Source of the DNA: a bacterium
GTDB lineage: Bacteria; AUK180
DNA: 22,224 nucleotides
NCBI GenBank assembly: GCA_021162505.1
Contig: JAGGYO010000338.1
Span: forward strand, 1 to 22,224
Reading direction: 5' to 3'
Part shown: positions 14,172-22,224 of the stretch, one piece after another
Numbering within the stretch: the first letter of the stretch is position 1
How the letters are laid out: each line of letters starts with the position of its first letter
Notes under the pieces: model-generated
The model's input: the letters and a program-made list of their open reading frames with translations, nothing else
What the model was told of the DNA's origin: nothing
Database searches by the model: none
Translations under genes and position numbers: made by a program

Positions 14172-17100
14172 TTAGAAAATTATATTTCCGCCTACGGTAA
14201 GTTTAAATTCATTATAATTTCTTGAGATCACCGTAAGGTCATTGTATATTTTATACATTATATTGCTGTTCAAAACAAAATACCTCGACATCCTATAATC
14301 AAATCCCCCATTAATTGTAAACGAATTGGATTCCGTGGAATTTATTACATCACTCCTTACCATGGCATAAGATATTCCCAAATTGGTATTAACGGCATTT
14401 TTTAATTTAATTTTATTCTTAATGAAGGGGAGTTTGACACCGTATTGTAAATTCCAGGTATATTTCCAATTGGAAGTGAGTGTCAAACTATCTGCGGTAG
14501 TGGTTTCTATACCGAATCTTGTTTGCATATTACGGGTTAATGCAGCCCTTAATGATTGGCTGAACTTATTGGAGAAATATATGGGAAAACTTAATGAAGG
14601 AGAATATGTTTCTTGTATAAGGTCAGCATCCGCTGATCGACTCAATCGATACCCCATACCTAAGGTCAAGGTGGTCCTTTTTAAAAATTTTATTAATTTA
14701 TCAATACCCATGATCGCTGCATTCCCGTTAATGCTCTTGGTGGTCAGGGTCAAACTTGATCCCATGTTCTTGGTATTGGAAATATTCAAACTATAGTTAC
14801 CGGATAAATTTATAAATCTGAAAGGAGCATAATTAAAAGAAAGATTGAGGGTATCCCTATCAGTGAGATTTCTATACATATCCTCATTAATTTTATCTTT
14901 AAGAATATCAAGGATCTTTTCAATTGGAAATACATTTTCATAAGCGCTGATAGATGAATCATTGTTCTTATTATAAGTAATATTAAGATTTATTGAGTTT
15001 ACTCCCAATAAATGGAATTTTTTGAATATACGAGAAAAGGAAATTCGGTTCGTTAATCGTATTGAAGTACTGAACTTGACACTCGTAGAGGAGATGTCTG
15101 ATGTTTCATTATCTTTTATATAAATTCGATTAAGTTTTCCTTCGATCTTTAAATTTGGTTCCAGTATAAATTTAATTATAGGTACATTAGACGACACCGA
15201 GTATGAAATATTATCGTTCTGTTTGAAATCATTTTCGTAACTATCATTGTAGCTTATTGAATTGAGCAGTTTTAAAAATTTTATGGTAAAATTAGCTCCC
15301 AGATTATTTCTCAATGTGGTCTTATTGGTAAGGGTACTATCAAATTCAGTATTGTACTTGGCAATATTAATGTTTCTTGCGCCTGTGATGTTCAATGATT
15401 TTAGAATGAATAAAAATGATTGTAAACGCATTGCAAATGTATGGGCTTCACTTAGGGTCATTGATTTTTTCTTTTCAAGCTCATTGATAGTTCCGAAAAT
15501 ATCGTTATTGGTATTAGAATAAGAGTAGGATAAACTGGGAAAAAGTTTCCCGAAAAGCTGGTTAAGATTTAGATTGGTGCTGATCCTTAGCGTTTCATTT
15601 TCGCTTTTTGTATTTGAACTGTTGCTGCCATAATTGACAATTGACATGAGATTCGAAATTCCCCTGGAATAACCCAGAGAAACCGGCATCCAGCGTAATT
15701 TACTTATCTGCAGAGAAGAAGAAAAATTAGCCGTATTATATCCGCTTCTATTAACCCCCAATGGACTAAAATCAGAGGATTTTACACTATAATTTCCCGT
15801 GAATGCTCCCAGACCCAATAGATTTGTGGACATACTTCCTCTATAAGCAGTTCCTTTAAGCACCGTAGGGTCTGCAAGATAAATATTGTTCAATAAAATT
15901 TTCCCTTGAGCAGCACTATTAGTTTCATATAAGAAGCCGATATATTTGACATTAAGTAGATTAGGATTTCCTATTTTCTCAAATTTTTCGAGATCATTAA
16001 GATCAATATTATTTATATACCAATCATTTAAATTGTATCCGGGTTTTGGTTTTTTTAAGGGAATCTTCCAGTAATTGTTCTGATCAATACCCAATTGAAA
16101 ATAGAGTTTATCCGTATCTGAATCGGATATGGTTTCATACTGTATAGTGGAGATCTCCAATGTTTTATAGGAAGAAATATTTTTCGGCAGGGGAAATAAT
16201 TGGTAAGTAAATGCACTTTTTACATCCGTGGATGTGCCCACCAAATAATAATCCAGCATAAATGCACCTTTATCCATATCATCGCTTGTATCGAAATAAG
16301 AAGCGAATTTCGGATCATCCTGAGAAATATCTGAAACGGTGAGATATTCGGATGCACTACCATTTTCTACGAATCCTTTTTCCCACTTATTCCCCGTTAT
16401 CTCCAGATCCTGTATCTTAAAGTTGATCTTAGAAGAAGAATTATTTTCAACCCATATCCTTACATATTTTACATTTGTCGGTGTCGGCGTATTCCTTTGA
16501 TTTGCAATATCATTGATATTTAGAGGAATGGAAATAAATTGCCACCCGTTTCCGAAATCATAATTCTTTAAAATATCCGTTGAATAAGCATAATATCTAT
16601 TTGCAGTATCAAGTATTCCGTCGCGGTCAAGGTCTTCTGATTGCTGTTTATTATCTCCTTTACCTAATATTGAAGTAAAAACACCATTATTAAATGTGAT
16701 GCCCGTATCTTCGTCGATATTAGGCAAGCCGTCGTGATTGGTATCTTCCGTGTCTAAAACATTGTCTCCGTCACTATCTTCCGAGATCATGCCGATCTCA
16801 ATGTGGACGACAGCGTTTACAGGAATGTCTATCATATTTTTGATCCAAAAATCCAAGGTAGATTTTTTTGAAATATCCATTGATTGCGAACTGATCGTTT
16901 TTTCAATACCACCCCACTTATTTGAACTGTTTAACCAGAATTGCATGGTTGTGGGAGGTGTTTGTGTTGTGAAGGTATTTTGTGCATCGGGGGTATATGG
17001 ATGCCGATCACTGTCCGTAAATGAATAAAAGGAAAAATCGTTCTCCGCTTCAGTAAATTTATCATTTGTCTCTTCGATACAAATGGTCTTAGCTCTTGAA

Positions 17101-19472
17101 TTTTCATCTCCGATATCAAGGGGTAAAGATGAGAGATACCAACCTTTATAGTTAAATGCAATATTTGTTGGATCTTTGGTATTATCCAGTGAATCAAGGG
17201 CTGTTTTATTCAGGGTGTTCGGATTATTATACGCATAAGCATATTCCCCGGAGAAAGTTATCTTTTGCGGATTTACCTTATTGATCAAAGGAATATTGGA
17301 AAAAAGTTTTTTTTGAAAATCTTTTGTAATATTGAGGCTTCCGTTAATATCAAAAACAAATTTGCTCTGGGGCTCAGCTCCGATCTCCGGCATGATGGTC
17401 TTGGATTTAAAATAATTTTCATTAACAACTGTGGCACCGATGGTAAAATTTTTACTTATTTGCCAATTATTTCTTGCCCCGAGAACATATTTATTCTTAT
17501 CCGCGAAGAAAGGTTCATACTCATATTTTATCTCTATTTTTACATTCCCCGCTATTTTATCTTTATTGGTGATGGTAAGTATTCCGATCCTATAATCCAC
17601 GGTATAATCGGTTCCTAATTTAAGGGGAGTACCGCCAACGGTAACAACAACAGAACCCTCCTTAACATTTTGCTGTAAATTATATATCAATTGGGGACTG
17701 GCATATTCAATAACCGTCTGAAATATATTGTGACTTGCACTATAGGAATATTCAAGTGAATCATTTTTTGCATAAATATATTTATTGGAACACTTGGAAA
17801 TGATCTCATTGAGTTCACTATCCGTTAATTCCAGACCATCTTTGATGGCCTTAAGGTAATCTGTTGTGCTGTCATTATCCGTAAGGTCAAATGGTGTAGC
17901 ATCGGGAAATATTAAATAGCCGTTATCATTATCCAAGATCCCCTGATCTATATTTCCATCAATGGGGTCTACATCCAGGCCGAAAATGGTCAAATAGGAG
18001 ATCCTTTCATTGGTGGATGTGGTAAAGACCTTATTATCATTATCACCATCAGCATCATTGGTATTGATGATATGTCCGGTAATCTCGCTTAATGGTTTAC
18101 CGTCAGTGATCCCTGTTCTATAAAAATTCTGAAGAGCATTTCCACTATATCTATTATTCTCTGATTTTATAAAGGTGAACCCGTTTTTATAACCGTCAAT
18201 GACTGTTGGTGTAGAAGCGCCATCATACCATAGGTCAGCAGGATCTTCATCGATCTGACCATCCCCGTCATTATCGATCCCATCAATGGGATCCTCGTCA
18301 ATGAAACCATCATTATCATCATCTGTGCCGACAATAGGTCCATCATCAAAAAAGCCATTACCATCATCATCAATAAATAGTGAGTCGGGATTACCGACAA
18401 TGTAGGACTCAGAACCGGATATCGCATCTTTTACTTTAAAAGCCCCGATCAAGATCCCATTTGAAGGGATCGTTTTTTTAAAGTATAAAAGATTATCTTT
18501 TGTATTTATTGTATAATCCACACCTTTCAATAATTGATCAAAGTGAAATATCTGATTTCCCCCTTGCTCCGCCCCATCGTCAACGGTAAGCTCGGTATTA
18601 TTATAGAAGTTCCTGTCGTCGAAATATATTGATAATGAATCATAATCTATCTCGTATTTACCTAAAAAATTCTTTTTATTTTCATCCCATGCCATGGCCC
18701 TTGTGGCGGTATCGGGTAATCTGTTCAGAACAAATATTGAATCCTTGACATAACTTCCGTCATAATATGTATGAGGTGTCTTTCCTCCATTTGCATTGGG
18801 GTTTATTGTGTTAGTTGCAACCTTGTTTTGAGATATTCCCAAGATAGGATAAATTTCTAACTTTCCCGGTATAATGGGAATATCTTCAAAAATGATCTTT
18901 CCCTTGATGCCGAAAAAATTCTTTGAATAAGACACGAATTGAGTACCGGGTAAAGCCAAGTTTATATTTCCGGCTTCAATATAATTTAAGATCTCTCCAC
19001 TTTTTCCAAGATATTTAAGTGAAATATTCTGATCTAATTTCCAGTCCTGTTTGTTCGTATCATCATATTTTATGAGTATATTAAGCCGATCTGCTACCAC
19101 CCCGTGCAGGTTGAGTCGCATACTTTGATCTATTTGAGGCGTAGCATTGGATTTGATCGTAGGATCATTTGGATAAACCTTATTATCAAGGGATAAAGAA
19201 ATGTTTTTAATAACGCTTAATGATATATTTCCCGCATTTTTCCCAAATTGAATTTCAGGCAGCAACCCCGCTTTCCCGCCTTTTAATATTATCATCGGGA
19301 TTGGTAGAAAGGATCGCTTCTTTTTTAAAAAGGACTTTTTTTTCTTAAAAAAGTGATTCTTTTTATAGGGTACAAAACTTTTTGAACTATCATTTTTTTC
19401 TAATAACGCTCCTTGGAATAAAAAAATTATTAAAAAAAATAAGGGCCAAGACTTGAATTTTTTTAAAAACAT
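14172..19472 (-). CDS. sprA: SprA-like outer-membrane protein (T9SS translocon family)
   Basis: 1766 residues, shorter than Bacteroidota SprA (~2,400). A Sec signal (1–~24) is followed by a lysine-rich patch (37–53). SprA family segments are visible: EAGNINLALPGTQFVSYSKN and GIKGKIIF near 160–190, GSVVVTVGGTPLKLGTDYTV near 605, then VLGARNNWQISKNFTIGATV near 660–680. Two clusters of D-x-D-x-DG calcium-type repeats occur at ~363–411 (three copies of D-N/D-D-G/N-DG-x-x-DEDP) and ~893–955. Residues ~1200–1766 are alternating β-strands ending in F, as expected for a barrel inserted by the BAM complex. SprA forms the large pore of the type IX system; that this protein exports cargo is inference. 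First gene of an operon with the YbjN-like and degenerate Clp genes, divergent from the lipoprotein gene with only 21 nt between starts. Confidence 0.8.
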   Translation of the reverse strand: MFLKKFKSWPLFFLIIFLFQGALLEKNDSSKSFVPYKKNHFFKKKKSFLKKKRSFLPIPMIILKGGKAGLLPEIQFGKNAGNISLSVIKNISLSLDNKVYPNDPTIKSNATPQIDQSMRLNLHGVVADRLNILIKYDDTNKQDWKLDQNISLKYLGKSGEILNYIEAGNINLALPGTQFVSYSKNFFGIKGKIIFEDIPIIPGKLEIYPILGISQNKVATNTINPNANGGKTPHTYYDGSYVKDSIFVLNRLPDTATRAMAWDENKKNFLGKYEIDYDSLSIYFDDRNFYNNTELTVDDGAEQGGNQIFHFDQLLKGVDYTINTKDNLLYFKKTIPSNGILIGAFKVKDAISGSESYIVGNPDSLFIDDDGNGFFDDGPIVGTDDDNDGFIDEDPIDGIDNDGDGQIDEDPADLWYDGASTPTVIDGYKNGFTFIKSENNRYSGNALQNFYRTGITDGKPLSEITGHIINTNDADGDNDNKVFTTSTNERISYLTIFGLDVDPIDGNIDQGILDNDNGYLIFPDATPFDLTDNDSTTDYLKAIKDGLELTDSELNEIISKCSNKYIYAKNDSLEYSYSASHNIFQTVIEYASPQLIYNLQQNVKEGSVVVTVGGTPLKLGTDYTVDYRIGILTITNKDKIAGNVKIEIKYEYEPFFADKNKYVLGARNNWQISKNFTIGATVVNENYFKSKTIMPEIGAEPQSKFVFDINGSLNITKDFQKKLFSNIPLINKVNPQKITFSGEYAYAYNNPNTLNKTALDSLDNTKDPTNIAFNYKGWYLSSLPLDIGDENSRAKTICIEETNDKFTEAENDFSFYSFTDSDRHPYTPDAQNTFTTQTPPTTMQFWLNSSNKWGGIEKTISSQSMDISKKSTLDFWIKNMIDIPVNAVVHIEIGMISEDSDGDNVLDTEDTNHDGLPNIDEDTGITFNNGVFTSILGKGDNKQQSEDLDRDGILDTANRYYAYSTDILKNYDFGNGWQFISIPLNINDIANQRNTPTPTNVKYVRIWVENNSSSKINFKIQDLEITGNKWEKGFVENGSASEYLTVSDISQDDPKFASYFDTSDDMDKGAFMLDYYLVGTSTDVKSAFTYQLFPLPKNISSYKTLEISTIQYETISDSDTDKLYFQLGIDQNNYWKIPLKKPKPGYNLNDWYINNIDLNDLEKFEKIGNPNLLNVKYIGFLYETNSAAQGKILLNNIYLADPTVLKGTAYRGSMSTNLLGLGAFTGNYSVKSSDFSPLGVNRSGYNTANFSSSLQISKLRWMPVSLGYSRGISNLMSIVNYGSNSSNTKSENETLRISTNLNLNQLFGKLFPSLSYSYSNTNNDIFGTINELEKKKSMTLSEAHTFAMRLQSFLFILKSLNITGARNINIAKYNTEFDSTLTNKTTLRNNLGANFTIKFLKLLNSISYNDSYENDFKQNDNISYSVSSNVPIIKFILEPNLKIEGKLNRIYIKDNETSDISSTSVKFSTSIRLTNRISFSRIFKKFHLLGVNSINLNITYNKNNDSSISAYENVFPIEKILDILKDKINEDMYRNLTDRDTLNLSFNYAPFRFINLSGNYSLNISNTKNMGSSLTLTTKSINGNAAIMGIDKLIKFLKRTTLTLGMGYRLSRSADADLIQETYSPSLSFPIYFSNKFSQSLRAALTRNMQTRFGIETTTADSLTLTSNWKYTWNLQYGVKLPFIKNKIKLKNAVNTNLGISYAMVRSDVINSTESNSFTINGGFDYRMSRYFVLNSNIMYKIYNDLTVISRNYNEFKLTVGGNIIF
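18230..18385 (-). repeat. Tandem calcium-type (DxDxDG) coding repeats in the SprA-like gene
   Basis: Three consecutive units encode DDDGNGFFDDGP, DDDNDGFIDEDP and DNDGDGQIDEDP, linked by short I-x-G segments. They resemble thrombospondin type 3-like calcium-binding repeats. The DNA is correspondingly low in complexity (ATC/CAT runs), which makes the shadow open frames here misleading. Confidence 0.75.
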
Positions 19473-19481
19473 TTATATAAT
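19453..19481 (+). promoter_or_regulatory. σ70-type promoter of the lipoprotein–FHA–cyclase operon
   Basis: TTGAAT (19453–19458), 17-nt spacer, TATAAT (19476–19481). The ATG is at 19494, so the leader is about 6 nt and no ribosome-binding site fits. The -35 box lies inside the first codons of the divergent SprA-like gene. Confidence 0.65.
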
Positions 19482-19510
19482 ATTTTAACAATTATGAAGA
19501 AATTTTACAA
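19482..19510 (-). promoter_or_regulatory. Possible promoter of the SprA-like operon
   Basis: On the minus strand TTGTAA (19510–19505), 16-nt spacer, TAAAAT (19487–19482), ending 9 nt before the ATG (19472). It is weak and overlaps the start of the divergent gene. Confidence 0.3.
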
Positions 19511-20354
19511 GTATTTTCTACTTATTTTTTTGGTACTGGTATTCGGATGTCGTGGAATGGTGGAAATGAAACCTCTTTATAAATATAGTTTGATCTTTAC
19601 GGCAAATACCGGAGGTAATATTAAAAACTGTTTTTGCAGAATTAGAAGGGGCGGTATATTAGAAAGATCCTATCTTTTTAAAAAACTAATTAATAAAAGC
19701 GAAAAATATTTCATCTTTGATTGCGGAAATTCTATTTCCAGTAACTTCGTATCAAGAGAAAAATTATTGAAGATCATGGAATATTTAAAATATAACGCCT
19801 ATTTTGTAAGTACATTCGAATATAAGGACAATAAGGATCTTTTTAATAATGTAAAAGAAAAAACGAAAATAAAAATGTCCTCATTTACTGTTTTGAATGA
19901 GACGGGAAATGAGTTATTTACTCCATATATTGAAAAAAATATCCTCGGAAAAAAAATCGGGTTCTTCTCAATTACAGGATTTACCAAATTACCGGGATAT
20001 TATGGAGATATACAGATAAAAGATCTGTCCACCGCGATCTTATCTTTAAAAACAATACATAAGCAGTTTGATCAATTATTCATTATAACCGATTACCCCC
20101 AAATGGAAAAAAAACTTGAAGATAATGGCATTGATAATATCTTAACGGTTTTTCATTTAAATATGACGAGAGTAATCAGCAATACTGACTGGCATGAAGG
20201 AAAGCTCCTTTCCTTGATCACAAGCGGAAAATTTTTCTGGCATTTATCCCTTGGTATAAAAGAAGACTCGAAGATAAATATTATAGAAAATTTAGTTGAG
20301 GTCAAGGAAAGTATTGGTACTGACAAAGAATTAGAAAAAATGATAGAGGATTAG
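19494..20354 (+). CDS. Lipoprotein resembling a degenerate UshA-type metallophosphatase
   Basis: 286 residues with a signal peptide and lipobox ending at C19 (LVLVFGC), so probably membrane-anchored. YSLIFTANTGGNIKNCFC (31–48), followed by RRGGILERS, resembles the start of bacterial 5'-nucleotidase/metallophosphatase-like proteins with a C-x-C and GG-x-x-R pattern. IFDCGNS (74–80) fits the second metal motif. However, the D-x-H of the first motif is replaced (NTGG), and the GNHE motif reads STFE near 106–109, so most metal ligands are lost. I infer a non-catalytic binding protein, with moderate confidence in the fold only. First gene of a signalling operon. Its stop is 1 nt from the next start. 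Confidence 0.6.
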   Translation: MKKFYKYFLLIFLVLVFGCRGMVEMKPLYKYSLIFTANTGGNIKNCFCRIRRGGILERSYLFKKLINKSEKYFIFDCGNSISSNFVSREKLLKIMEYLKYNAYFVSTFEYKDNKDLFNNVKEKTKIKMSSFTVLNETGNELFTPYIEKNILGKKIGFFSITGFTKLPGYYGDIQIKDLSTAILSLKTIHKQFDQLFIITDYPQMEKKLEDNGIDNILTVFHLNMTRVISNTDWHEGKLLSLITSGKFFWHLSLGIKEDSKINIIENLVEVKESIGTDKELEKMIED

Positions 20355-20355
20355 T

Positions 20356-21144
20356 ATGATATATTTATATTGCACAGCAGGTATTTTGGAGGGGAATGTT
20401 TATCCCCTAAAAAACGGGTCAACAATGGGTAGAAGCGTGAAAAATTCAATTATATTAAAAGACTCTTTTGTCTCAAAAGAACATTGTTATTTTTACGACC
20501 ATCAAAAAGATTTTTATATAGTAGATAATAATTCCCATAATGGACTATTCGTAAACAGTATTCGTTTCAGGCTAAAGCGATTATATCAGGGGGACAGGAT
20601 AAAGATAGGTAAGAACTATTTCGTTTTTTATGAGGGCGAAGGTGATATTTTAAATCGAAAATATAAAGTATTGAGTTCAAAGGATAAGGAAAAAGTAAAA
20701 GAAACTCTTATGAAAAAGGCAGAATATAAAGAGGGCTATCTCCAGATCTTTTATAGAATTATTTCCCCGTATCTTCAGGAGCTTGACAGAAAGAAGTTTT
20801 GGGATAACTTAAAAAATATTATTTATAAATTTAATATAGAAAATTTCCTTTTCGGGGAAATGGAAAATAAAAAAGTCAAAAAATTAGATATACTAACTTC
20901 TTATTATGATAAAATTCCCGAATTAACCCCCGAAATACTCGAGTTATTGGTGAACGAAAAAATAGTTACCCTTGAAAGAAGCGTTAAATCCCTTGATCTA
21001 AGAGAATATTTGGTTATCTACCCTTTTAAAAGAGGTAAAAAATCCTATATATGGTTTTTAGGCAGGTTCGCAGCAGAAGAATTGACAGAAGAGGACCTTA
21101 ATCAAATATATTTTACCGGACTAATACTATCGTTTTTAAAGTGA
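20356..21144 (+). CDS. FHA-domain protein with C-terminal GAF-like region
   Basis: 262 residues. Residues 1–95 are a complete FHA domain: GRS (25–27), S40 with H43, and N62-G63 followed by FVN (65–67), the residues that read phosphothreonine. Residues ~105–262 are helical and then β/α in the manner of a GAF domain (VTLERSVKSLDLREYLVIYP … FLGRFAAEELTEEDLNQI), without a recognisable ligand signature. It starts 1 nt after the lipoprotein stop. Its own stop overlaps the GTG of the cyclase gene (GTGA, 21141–21144), so the two proteins are probably made together as a split FHA–GAF–cyclase. No Ser/Thr kinase is in the window to supply its phosphorylated partner. Confidence 0.85.
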   Translation: MIYLYCTAGILEGNVYPLKNGSTMGRSVKNSIILKDSFVSKEHCYFYDHQKDFYIVDNNSHNGLFVNSIRFRLKRLYQGDRIKIGKNYFVFYEGEGDILNRKYKVLSSKDKEKVKETLMKKAEYKEGYLQIFYRIISPYLQELDRKKFWDNLKNIIYKFNIENFLFGEMENKKVKKLDILTSYYDKIPELTPEILELLVNEKIVTLERSVKSLDLREYLVIYPFKRGKKSYIWFLGRFAAEELTEEDLNQIYFTGLILSFLK

Positions 21145-21809
21145 AGGATAAAAAGAAATTCGAGATTATTGATTTTATACGAGGAGATGATGTAGTAATC
21201 AACTTTATTGATATTTGCGGATTTACACATATGATCGATAAGGCCGTAAAACGAAATAATGAAAAGGAAATTATTAAAATATTGAATAAATTTTACGATT
21301 ATGCCGCTGATATTATTTATGAAGAGATGGGAATCGTTGATAAATATTTAGGTGATGGTATCATGGCACTTTTCGGAGGTATCTTTTCAAATAATTATGA
21401 TATATTACCGAAAGATTATTTACTTAAAGCCATCGAAGTTAGTTTGAAAATAGAAAGTTTCGTAAATACCTTGGGTTATGACTTAGGACTAAAACTTGAG
21501 CTTTCTTCCGGGATCTGGATGGGAAATGTTTTTATTGGAATATCAACCGGCGAAGCCGAAAAAAAAGATATTTCCGTTATCGGCGATTCTGTTAATATTT
21601 CTGCAAGATTACAAAAATACGCTTCTTCCAATGAGATAATCATACCTTTTATTCATGAAATTGAGTTCAAAAAAAAACTGGATGAGGTCATTGTTCCCTA
21701 TGGTAAAGTAAAGTATTATGAAAAGGTTTCAGTTAAAGGAAAAGATAAACCCCTTAATGTTTTTCGTATAATGGATGAAGCAATATTTTGGGAAAAATAT
21801 GGTAATTAG
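21141..21809 (+). CDS. Class III adenylate/guanylate cyclase
   Basis: 222 residues from a GTG start that overlaps the FHA gene stop in GTGA. It is a stand-alone cyclase homology domain with all catalytic elements: metal ligands D24 (FIDICGFT) and D72 (KYLGDG), K68 at the base-recognition position, S145 where bacterial adenylate cyclases often have T, and the transition-state pair N152 and R156 in GDSVNISARL. It therefore looks active, more likely making cAMP than cGMP given K68, though this is not certain. It lacks a sensor domain, which the FHA–GAF protein could supply in trans. It should dimerise. The next gene begins 11 nt before its stop. Confidence 0.9.
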   Translation: MKDKKKFEIIDFIRGDDVVINFIDICGFTHMIDKAVKRNNEKEIIKILNKFYDYAADIIYEEMGIVDKYLGDGIMALFGGIFSNNYDILPKDYLLKAIEVSLKIESFVNTLGYDLGLKLELSSGIWMGNVFIGISTGEAEKKDISVIGDSVNISARLQKYASSNEIIIPFIHEIEFKKKLDEVIVPYGKVKYYEKVSVKGKDKPLNVFRIMDEAIFWEKYGN

Positions 21810-22224
21810 TAAAAAGTATTTTTTTATAATCGGTATATTTTTTATTTTCAGTACGCTTTTTTTTAAGATTAGTTCGCCGGATTTCTGGTGGCATATGAAC
21901 TTCGGTAGATATTTATTAGAACACGGCTTCCCACAAAGTGATCCATTTTCATTTGTTCATTCTATTCAGCCCTATTTTCAAACCTTTGTCTCAGACATTT
22001 TATTCTTTCTATCATATAAATTTCTTGGTGTTTTAGGGATATATTTCATAAAATTCTTGGTACTTTTGGGGATAATGTTCATTCTTAAGAACTTAAAAAT
22101 AGACCTTATTACAATGGGGCTAATGTTATTTAGTATTTCTTTTAGATTATTTGCCAGACCGGAGATATTTTCATTTTTATTTTTTTCTATTTTTATATTA
22201 ATATATGTAAAACAAGTAAAGAAC
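21799..22224 (+). CDS. Multi-spanning membrane protein, GT-C-like (partial, runs off window)
   Basis: An ATG at 21799, inside the end of the cyclase gene, opens a frame with no stop to the window end (142 residues seen). It starts with a hydrophobic segment (YFFIIGIFFIFSTLFF), followed by SPDFWWHMNFGRYLLEHG and PQSDPFSF, then further hydrophobic segments. The motif D-F/L-WWH … G-x-x-I/L-x-x-x-G … P-x-x-DPFSF is seen in bacterial GT-C-like membrane proteins, where the first periplasmic loop carries acidic residues for polyprenyl-phosphate sugar donors. Overlap with the cyclase gene suggests the same operon. The enzyme activity is inferred, since the rest of the protein is missing. Confidence 0.7.
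   Translation, partial: MVISKKYFFIIGIFFIFSTLFFKISSPDFWWHMNFGRYLLEHGFPQSDPFSFVHSIQPYFQTFVSDILFFLSYKFLGVLGIYFIKFLVLLGIMFILKNLKIDLITMGLMLFSISFRLFARPEIFSFLFFSIFILIYVKQVKN

Noticed and set aside
14383..14796. 137-codon plus-strand open frame
   Set aside because: Antisense to the barrel-coding part of the SprA-like gene, with no start signal or recognisable family.
18167..18427. 86-codon open frame on the minus strand, rich in Met and Asp
   Set aside because: Shadow frame of the calcium-repeat DNA in the SprA-like gene; its composition follows from the repeat codons.
1..22224. tRNA, rRNA, riboswitch or CRISPR array
   Set aside because: No cloverleaf with CCA end, no T-box upstream of glyQ (its leader is only a few bases), no regularly spaced repeats and no rRNA-like sequence were seen by eye; a covariance-model scan was not possible.

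Overview
The window is AT-rich, Gram-negative bacterial DNA (lipoproteins, an outer-membrane β-barrel protein, standard stop codons including TGA). A large SprA-like protein with DxDxDG calcium-type repeats, a split glycyl-tRNA synthetase α subunit, butyrate kinase and FHA/cyclase genes together suggest an uncultured lineage near the Fibrobacterota–Chlorobiota–Bacteroidota group or a candidate phylum such as Cloacimonadota or WOR-3. That placement is inference; no rRNA gene is present to fix it. I found no tRNA, rRNA, CRISPR array or intact insertion sequence.

Layout. (1) 1–2000 is an accessory patch. It holds a 3'-end fragment of an AAA-type ATPase gene with its own terminator, a degenerate inverted repeat around it, a two-gene toxin–antitoxin operon on the minus strand (HTH–Panacea-like antitoxin, RelE/ParE-like toxin) with a consensus promoter and candidate operator, a small coding remnant, and a GC-rich imperfect palindrome. 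(2) 2003–6629, plus strand: a σ54-type response regulator, a divergent PriA that starts at TTG inside the regulator gene, and a secreted protein of unknown function with its own promoter. (3) 6705–11901, minus strand: seven genes, each overlapping the next by 8–26 nt, in the order glyQ, DUF4388-like protein, butyrate kinase, GNAT acetyltransferase, then substrate-binding lipoprotein, ATPase and permease of a ZnuABC/TroABC-type metal importer. (4) 12134–12340: rpsU (ribosomal protein S21) with a clear promoter; its stop overlaps the stop of the converging operon. (5) 12333–19472, minus strand: a three-gene operon of SprA-like outer-membrane protein, a small YbjN/CesT-like protein, and a Clp-type AAA+ protein whose Walker B acidic pair and arginine finger are missing. 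(6) 19494–22224, plus strand, divergent from it: a lipoprotein resembling a degenerate UshA-type metallophosphatase, an FHA–GAF-like protein, a class III nucleotidyl cyclase and the start of a multi-spanning membrane protein of GT-C type.

The most interesting unit is the SprA-like / YbjN-like / degenerate Clp operon. SprA is the outer-membrane translocon of the type IX secretion system in Bacteroidota. Finding an SprA relative transcribed with a chaperone-like small protein and a Clp-derived AAA+ protein, divergent from a phosphopeptide-reading and cyclic-nucleotide gene set, suggests an export or surface-assembly module not covered by standard T9SS descriptions. A second recurring signal is that several operons have a good -10 box only 5–12 nt before the start codon, which implies leaderless or nearly leaderless mRNAs.
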